From the NCBI RefSeq assembly GCF_002911015.1, contig NZ_KZ626897.1, positions 1 through 51,233 on the forward strand: DNA of 51,233 bases, in the 5' to 3' direction. Source of the DNA: Streptomyces populi. GTDB lineage: Bacteria; Actinomycetota; Actinomycetes; Streptomycetales; Streptomycetaceae. This document shows positions 46,555-51,233 of the stretch, piece after piece. Under the pieces are notes generated by a model. It was not told the origin of the DNA and made no database searches. It saw nothing but the letters and a program-made list of their open reading frames with translations. A program made the position numbers and the translations under genes. The first letter of the stretch is position 1. The number at the start of each line of letters is the position of its first letter.

Positions 46555-48141
46555 ATGAAAAGGCCCGACCGTGCGTTCGGCCCATGGCTGGTCTCCCCCT
46601 GGCGGCGCGGTGTCGTCGCCGTGCTGGCGGGCGCGCTGCCGGTGTTCGCGTTCCCCGCCCCGTCCTGGTGGTGGTTCGCGTACGTGGCTCTGGTGCCCTG
46701 GATCCTGCTGACCCGCTCGGCGCCCACGGGCAGGCGTGCCGCGTACGACGGCTGGCTCGGCGGGTTCGGGTTCCTGCTGGCGGTGCACCACTGGCTGCTG
46801 CCGAGCCTGCACGTCTTCCTGGTGGTCATAGCCGCGCTGCTCGGCGCCCTGTGGGCCCCCTGGGGCTGGCTCGTCCGGCGGTTCCTGGCCGGAGTGCCCT
46901 CACCGGGGCGGGTCGGCGCCGCGCTCCTCGTCCTGCCGTCGGGATGGCTGACGGTGGAGCTCGTCCGGTCCTGGCAGGGCCTGGGCGGTCCCTGGGGTCT
47001 GCTCGGGTCGAGCCAGTGGCAGGTGGAGCCGGCGCTGCGGCTGGCCTCGGTGGGCGGCGTGTGGCTGCTGAGCTTCCTGGTGGTGGCGGTCAACGTCGCC
47101 GTCGCCGTGCTGGTGTCGGTGCGGGAGTCCCGCATGCCCGCCGTGGCCGGACTGGTCGCCACGGCCGCCGCGACCTCGGCGGCCTGGGTGTGGTCACCGC
47201 GTCCCGACGTCGACGGCCGGGTGCGGATCGCGGTCGTGCAGCCCGGTGTCGTGGGCGGGAGCACGAGCGGCGACGAACGCTTCGCGCGCGAGGAGGCGCT
47301 GACCCGTGAACTCGCGGGCCGGGGCGCCGACCTGGTGGTCTGGGGCGAGAGCAGCGTCGGCTTCGACCTGGCCGACCGGCCCGACCTGGCGCACCGCGTC
47401 GCGGAACTGTCCCACGAGGTCGGCGCCGACATCCTGGTGAACGTCGACGCGCGCCGTTCCGACCGGCCCGGCATCTACAAGAGCTCGGTCCTGGTGGGAC
47501 CGCACGGCCCGACCGGCGACCGCTACGACAAGATGCGGCTGGTCCCGTTCGGCGAGTACGTGCCCGCGCGCTCCCTGCTCGGCTGGGCGACCTCCGTCGG
47601 CAAGGCCGCGGGCGAGGACCGCAGGCGGGGTACCGAGCAGGTGGTGATGGACGTCGGGCACGGGCTGCGCGTCGGCCCCATGATCTGCTTCGAGACGGCG
47701 TTCCCGGACATGAGCCGCCACCTCGCCGAGGACGGCGCCGAGGTGCTGGTGGCCCAGTCCTCGACGTCGACGTTCCAGCACAGCTGGGCCCCCGGGCAGC
47801 ACGCCTCGCTCGCCGCCCTGCGTGCCGCCGAGACCGGCCGCTCGATGGTGCACGCGACCCTCACCGGCGTCTCCGCCGTGTACGGCCCCGGCGGCGAGCG
47901 CGTCGGTTCATGGCTCGGCACGGACGCGAGCGGCGCGGTGGTCTACGAGGTGCCGCTGGCCCGGGGCGTCACCCCGTACGTCCGGTTCGGCGACTGGCCG
48001 GTGCACGGCGCCCTGCTGGTGCTGGCGGCGCTGTGCGTGACGGAGGGCGCGCGTACGTTCAGGCTGCGGCGGCCCGCTCCTGGACGGCTCGTACCACGCG
48101 CTCGCACAACTCGTGAGTCGCCAGCGCGTCCCGGGCGCTGA
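46555..48141 (+). CDS. lnt: Apolipoprotein N-acyltransferase
   Basis: A 528-residue membrane enzyme that adds a third acyl chain to the N-terminal Cys of lipoproteins. About 6-7 membrane helices fill residues 18-210. A nitrilase domain (about 220-480) follows with the catalytic triad visible: Glu265 (VVWGESS), Lys326 (YDKMRLVPFGEYVP) and Cys378 (MICFETAF), close to the E. coli positions. Streptomycetes often have two Lnt homologues. GGGAGGCGAAGG precedes ATG 46555. The last 83 bp overlap the convergent Gfo/Idh gene. Confidence 0.92.
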   Translation: MKRPDRAFGPWLVSPWRRGVVAVLAGALPVFAFPAPSWWWFAYVALVPWILLTRSAPTGRRAAYDGWLGGFGFLLAVHHWLLPSLHVFLVVIAALLGALWAPWGWLVRRFLAGVPSPGRVGAALLVLPSGWLTVELVRSWQGLGGPWGLLGSSQWQVEPALRLASVGGVWLLSFLVVAVNVAVAVLVSVRESRMPAVAGLVATAAATSAAWVWSPRPDVDGRVRIAVVQPGVVGGSTSGDERFAREEALTRELAGRGADLVVWGESSVGFDLADRPDLAHRVAELSHEVGADILVNVDARRSDRPGIYKSSVLVGPHGPTGDRYDKMRLVPFGEYVPARSLLGWATSVGKAAGEDRRRGTEQVVMDVGHGLRVGPMICFETAFPDMSRHLAEDGAEVLVAQSSTSTFQHSWAPGQHASLAALRAAETGRSMVHATLTGVSAVYGPGGERVGSWLGTDASGAVVYEVPLARGVTPYVRFGDWPVHGALLVLAALCVTEGARTFRLRRPAPGRLVPRARTTRESPARPGR

Positions 48142-48970
48142 GCACCTTTCCCGTGCGCACGGCGTCGAGGAACGCCAGGACCACCTGCTCGATGCCGCGC
48201 TGCCGGGCCACCGGTACCCAGTCGCCGCGCCGGCGCACGGTCGGCTGGCCCTTGTGGTCGATCACCTCGGCGAGGTTGACCACCTGTCGCTTGGTGTCCT
48301 GGCCCGAGACCTCGAGGATCTCCTCGCTCGAACCGCTCAGCCGGTTCATCACCCCGAGGGCCGTGAAGCCGTCCCCGGCGAGCTGGAGCACGACGTGGTG
48401 CAGCAACCCGTCCTCGGCACGGGCCCGCACCGTCACGTCGTCGACCGGCCCCGGCACCAGGAAGCGGAGGGTGTCGACGACGTGGATGAAGTCGTCGAGA
48501 ATCATGGTGCGGGGCTCCTCGGGCAGCCCCGTGCGGTTCTTCTGCATCAGGATCAGCTCGCGGGGGTGCTCGGCGCACTGTGCGTACGCCGGTGCGTGAC
48601 GCCGGTTGAAACCGACGGCGAGGCTGACGTTCCGCTCCTCCGCGAGCCGCACCAGCCGTTCCGAGTCGCCCAGCTCGTACGCGAGCGGCTTGTCGACGTA
48701 CGTCGGTACGCCCGCCTCCAGCAACCGGGTGACGATCTCCGGGTGGGTGACGGTGGGCGCGTGCACGAACGCCGCGTCGAGGTCCTGGGCCAGCAGGGCG
48801 TCCAGGTCGGTGTGGCGCCGGTCCCGCGGCAGGTGGAGGCCGTCGGCGACCCGCTCGAGCGTGGCGGGCGTCCGCGTCTGCAGATGCAGTTCGATCCCGG
48901 GCTGCACGCCGAGCACCGGCAGGTACGCCTTCTGCGCGATGTCGCCGAGTCCGATGCAGCCGACCTTCAC
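48059..48970 (-). CDS. Gfo/Idh/MocA-family oxidoreductase
   Basis: A 303-residue NAD(P)-dependent dehydrogenase. The Rossmann domain starts KVGCIGLGDIAQKAYLPVL, with GxGxxA-type binding motif, and includes AAFVHAPTVTHPEIV and YVDKPLAYELGDSE, where DKP replaces the usual EKP motif with its catalytic Lys. The C-domain begins AVGFNRRHAPAYAQ. Family members oxidise sugars, inositols or related alcohols; the substrate is unknown. Start GTG 48970 has AGGAGA upstream. Divergent from a small lipoprotein gene, convergent overlap with lnt. Confidence 0.88.
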   Translation of the reverse strand: MKVGCIGLGDIAQKAYLPVLGVQPGIELHLQTRTPATLERVADGLHLPRDRRHTDLDALLAQDLDAAFVHAPTVTHPEIVTRLLEAGVPTYVDKPLAYELGDSERLVRLAEERNVSLAVGFNRRHAPAYAQCAEHPRELILMQKNRTGLPEEPRTMILDDFIHVVDTLRFLVPGPVDDVTVRARAEDGLLHHVVLQLAGDGFTALGVMNRLSGSSEEILEVSGQDTKRQVVNLAEVIDHKGQPTVRRRGDWVPVARQRGIEQVVLAFLDAVRTGKVLSARDALATHELCERVVRAVQERAAAA

Positions 48971-49219
48971 AAGGGTCTCCTTCAGTCGCCGACGCGGGTT
49001 CCGTCGGAAGCATAAGGCCGTCGCGGCGGCCGCACGTAGGGAGCCGGGGGCCCCGGACGGCGGCCGGCCGGTCGTGCCGGTTCCGGGCGGTGTGCGCCCG
49101 GACGGCGTGTCAGCTCACCGACGTCCGTGACCGCCGGAGGAGCGGAAGGATCACCCGTGTGGGGCATCCTGTGCCTCTCCGCTCCCCCTGAGCGGTCCGG
49201 AACCAGCAGAGTTGCGCGG

Positions 49220-49681
49220 GTGTACCGAACGATGACGACCGCAACGCTTCTGGTCGCCGCGGCAGCCACCACCCTCTCCGGGTGTGTGACCGTCCAGCGG
49301 CCGCCCGCCTCCGGCACTCCCGCCTCTCCGTCCGGACTCACCGCGCCGCGTCCGGACGGCAAGGGGGGACCCGGGCCGACGCAGGTACCGGCCCGGGAGG
49401 CACTGGGGCGCGTCGGCCCCTCGCGCGAACCCTCGCCCGACGCCACGGCCCGGGACCGGACGACTCCCCCGCCGCGGACCGTGGCGCCCTCGGCCCCGCC
49501 GCGGCACGCCCACCCGGCCCCGCGTCCCGAGCCACGGCACGAGGAGCGCCGGGTGGCCGTCCCGCCCGGCGTTCCCGGCATTCCGAAGGATCTGGACGTG
49601 TGCGCGCTCGGCAGGCAGTACGGGGGCTGGAAAGCGAACAGCCGGGAGGCGATCCGCTGCGCGAAGGCGTACGGGAACTGA
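49220..49681 (+). CDS. Small proline-rich lipoprotein
   Basis: About 153 residues. A short hydrophobic signal (MTTATLLVAAAATTLSGC) ends in a lipobox-like LSGC, predicting a lipid anchor on the outer membrane face. A long disordered Pro/Arg/Ser linker follows. The C-terminal ~30 residues are compact with two cysteines (LDVCALGRQYGGW, AIRCAKAYG), the likely functional module. The start is uncertain: GTG 49220 or ATG 49232 fit the signal peptide; GTG 49157 has GGAAGGA before it but would add an odd N-terminus. Function unknown. Lnt-modified lipoproteins are a plausible link to the gene at 46555. Confidence 0.65.
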   Translation: MYRTMTTATLLVAAAATTLSGCVTVQRPPASGTPASPSGLTAPRPDGKGGPGPTQVPAREALGRVGPSREPSPDATARDRTTPPPRTVAPSAPPRHAHPAPRPEPRHEERRVAVPPGVPGIPKDLDVCALGRQYGGWKANSREAIRCAKAYGN

Positions 49682-49692
49682 CGGCGTCCGCG

Positions 49693-49709
49693 GCCCCGGT
49701 GAACGGGGC
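49693..49709. terminator. Short hairpin between convergent genes
   Basis: GCCCCG-GTGAA-CGGGGC in the 62-bp gap between the lipoprotein and TPR-like genes; a weak terminator candidate. Confidence 0.35.
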
Positions 49710-49743
49710 TCAGGGGCCACGGGAACATACCCGTAGGGGCGGT

Positions 49744-50322
49744 TCAGGGCCGTCGTCTGGGCGGTCCCAGGGTCTCGCCGCCCGGTCCGTCGAAGCGGTC
49801 GGACCCGTCGGCCTCCGCGGAGGTGCCGGTGCCCTGGAGTCTCAGTTCGAGGCGGCCGATCGCCGCGCGGACGCCGTCGCCGTACCGGTCGTCCGCGAGG
49901 ACGTCGGCCGCGCCGCGGGCCCGGAGCAGATGGGTGCGGGCGGCCTCCGAGCGGCCGAGCTTCGCGTAGTCGGCGGCGAGGTTCAGATGCAGCGAGGGGT
50001 AGAACGCCCGCACGGCGAGGGACCCGTGGGGCTCGGCGGCATGGCCGTCGGTCAGCTCCTCGGCCGCCGACAGAGCCCGCAGGTCCCAGGCGAGTTCGTC
50101 CGCGGGGTCGTCCTGGGTGTCGGCCATGTAGTGCGCCAGCGTGCAACGGTGCAGGGCGTCGCCGTCGTCGCCGATCTCCCCCCACAGGTCCAGGAAGCGG
50201 CCCCGGGCCTCCTCGCGGTCACCGGCGTGGTGCAGCATGACGGCCTGTCCGATCCGGGTCATCATGGCGTCCGGCGCCGCCTGCCCCTGTTGCTCCGCCA
50301 CCGCGTCCTCCAGGCTCGTCAC
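49744..50322 (-). CDS. TPR-like helical protein
   Basis: A 192-residue all-helical protein with tetratricopeptide-like pairs: AVMLHHAGDREEARGRFLDL, RCTLAHYMADTQDDPADELA, HLNLAADYAKLGRSEAARTH, then LLRARGAADVLADDRY. Such repeats mediate protein contacts. No enzymatic motif is seen; I do not recognise a named family. GTG 50322 has GAGGGA upstream. It lies downstream of ung on the same strand, separated by a terminator. Confidence 0.75.
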   Translation of the reverse strand: MTSLEDAVAEQQGQAAPDAMMTRIGQAVMLHHAGDREEARGRFLDLWGEIGDDGDALHRCTLAHYMADTQDDPADELAWDLRALSAAEELTDGHAAEPHGSLAVRAFYPSLHLNLAADYAKLGRSEAARTHLLRARGAADVLADDRYGDGVRAAIGRLELRLQGTGTSAEADGSDRFDGPGGETLGPPRRRP

Positions 50323-50379
50323 TGTCCCTCACGACGCTAGCCGGAGCCGCTGACAATCCCGCTCAGGCGCCCCCGGGCA

Positions 50380-50415
50380 CCGCTGGGCCAGGCCGGTGAC
50401 GGTCCCGCCCAGCGG
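50380..50415 (-). terminator. Terminator of ung
   Basis: CCGCTGGGC (50380-50388) pairs perfectly with GCCCAGCGG (50407-50415), 18-nt loop, 9 bp past the ung stop on the minus strand. Confidence 0.55.
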
Positions 50416-50423
50416 CCCGGCCG

Positions 50424-51107
50424 TCAGCCGAGGTCGGGGATGCTCCAGTCGATCGGCTCGTGGCCCTGGGCGGCCACGGCCTCGTTGATCTGCGTGAAGG
50501 GACGTGAGCCGAAGAACTTCTTCGCGGACAGCGGCGACGGGTGCGCTCCCTTCACCACCACGTGCCGTTCCTCGTCGATCAGCGGGAGCTTCTTCTGCGC
50601 GTAGTTGCCCCACAGGACGAAGACGGCCGGGTCGGGGCGGTCGGCCACCGCGCGGATGACCGCGTCGGTGAACTTCTCCCAGCCCTTGCCCTTGTGCGAG
50701 TTCGCCTCGCCGGAACGCACGGTCAGCACCGCGTTGAGCAGCAGCACGCCCTGTTCGGCCCACGGCATCAGATAGCCGTTGTCCGGGATCGGGGTGCCCA
50801 GCTCCTCCTTCATCTCCTTGTAGATGTTTCGCAGCGACGGCGGGGTCTTGACCCCGGGACGGACCGAGAAGCACAGGCCGTGCCCCTGGCCCTCGCCGTG
50901 GTAGGGGTCCTGGCCGAGGATCAGTACCTTCACCCGCTCGTACGGCGTGGCGTCGAGCGCGGCGAAGACCTCCTCCCGCGGAGGGTAGACGGGACCCTTC
51001 GCACGCTCCTCCTCGACGAACTCGGTGAGTTCCTTGAAGTAGGGCTGCTGCAGCTCGTCACCCAGGACGCCGCGCCAGGACTCGGGCAGCATGGCGATAT
51101 CGGTCAC
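50424..51107 (-). CDS. ung: Uracil-DNA glycosylase, family 1
   Basis: A 227-residue base-excision repair enzyme that removes uracil from DNA. All family-1 motifs are intact: the water-activating loop GQDPYHGEGQGHG (65-77, Asp67), LLLNAVLTV, and the minor-groove loop HPSPLSA (His189). WRGVLGDELQQPYF at the start is also characteristic. GTG 51107 with GAAGGA upstream is the likely start. The neighbouring sequence to the window end (51108-51233) holds its promoter and no further gene. Confidence 0.95.
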   Translation of the reverse strand: MTDIAMLPESWRGVLGDELQQPYFKELTEFVEEERAKGPVYPPREEVFAALDATPYERVKVLILGQDPYHGEGQGHGLCFSVRPGVKTPPSLRNIYKEMKEELGTPIPDNGYLMPWAEQGVLLLNAVLTVRSGEANSHKGKGWEKFTDAVIRAVADRPDPAVFVLWGNYAQKKLPLIDEERHVVVKGAHPSPLSAKKFFGSRPFTQINEAVAAQGHEPIDWSIPDLG

Positions 51108-51233
51108 GTCAACGTCCTTCGATGTGCGATGACTTCCTGACCACAGAACCTACCGTCGCCCACTGACAATCGGTTCCGGGCCCACATCGAGGCCGTACGA
51201 CGGCTACGGTACGCCCCCACAGCCCCCACAGCC

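Noticed and set aside
51213..51233. Short direct repeat CCCCCACAGC at the window end
   Set aside because: Two copies of a C-rich 10-mer cut by the window edge; not enough sequence to judge.
1..51233. tRNA, rRNA, insertion sequences, attachment sites, CRISPR arrays or a replication origin
   Set aside because: Looked for tRNA-like cloverleaf ends, transposase-like proteins and regular repeat-spacer patterns by eye; none seen.

Overview
The window is a very GC-rich stretch of an actinobacterial chromosome, almost certainly Streptomyces. Supporting signs are third-position G/C codon use throughout, many GTG starts, several genes whose start codon sits 6-7 nt after a TANNNT box (leaderless mRNA), a PhoP-type PHO box, and a second, divergent EF-Tu (Tuf3 type). 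Nearly all genes are intact housekeeping or conserved accessory genes. I see no rRNA, tRNA, CRISPR array, transposase, phage or secondary-metabolite cluster, and no wholly new multi-gene system.

Layout. 1-7.5 kb: an autoregulated GntR/UTRA regulator (cut by the window edge), a Rossmann reductase, an alpha/beta hydrolase, a divergent EamA exporter/MocR regulator pair, and a Tat-exported PhoD phosphatase behind a PHO box. 7.6-14.6 kb: a membrane-anchored ACT-GNAT protein, a Cys/Met gamma-lyase-type enzyme divergent from an Lrp regulator, a DUF885 zinc protein, an orphan Imm21 immunity protein, and a rhodanese divergent from a second Lrp regulator. 14.7-21.2 kb: the sbcD-sbcC nuclease operon, YigZ, and a coupled pair of a degenerate cysteinyl-tRNA-synthetase-like protein and a SixA phosphatase. 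21.3-28.5 kb: a CoA-binding protein, GNAT, hydrolase, PPK2, an ArsR/CDF metal efflux pair, a YbaK deacylase and an XRE-cupin/EamA pair. 28.6-35.3 kb: a left-handed beta-helix acyltransferase, two hotdog thioesterases, a degraded locus, an NAD-dependent reductase, DedA, a gamma-carbonic-anhydrase-like protein and a membrane-anchored protein. 35.5-44.9 kb: MFS exporter, spermidine-synthase-like enzyme, tuf3, AlkD-type glycosylase, TVP38 protein, thiolase/HxlR divergon, uppP and two small genes. 44.9-51.2 kb: SDR/SnoaL divergon, lnt, a Gfo/Idh oxidoreductase, a small lipoprotein, a TPR-like protein and ung.

Themes. There are many one-regulator/one-target divergent pairs with inverted repeats between them. 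Genome maintenance is represented by sbcCD, alkD and ung. The envelope is represented by uppP, DedA, TVP38 and lnt. The most useful new leads are: a 16-bp inverted repeat shared by two distant acyl-ester-related genes (1944 and 29720); a self-operator on the GntR promoter; twin HxlR operators; the CysRS-like/SixA coupled pair; the membrane ACT-GNAT fusion; an orphan Imm21; a 14-bp tandem repeat array; and two small genes with clear start signals.
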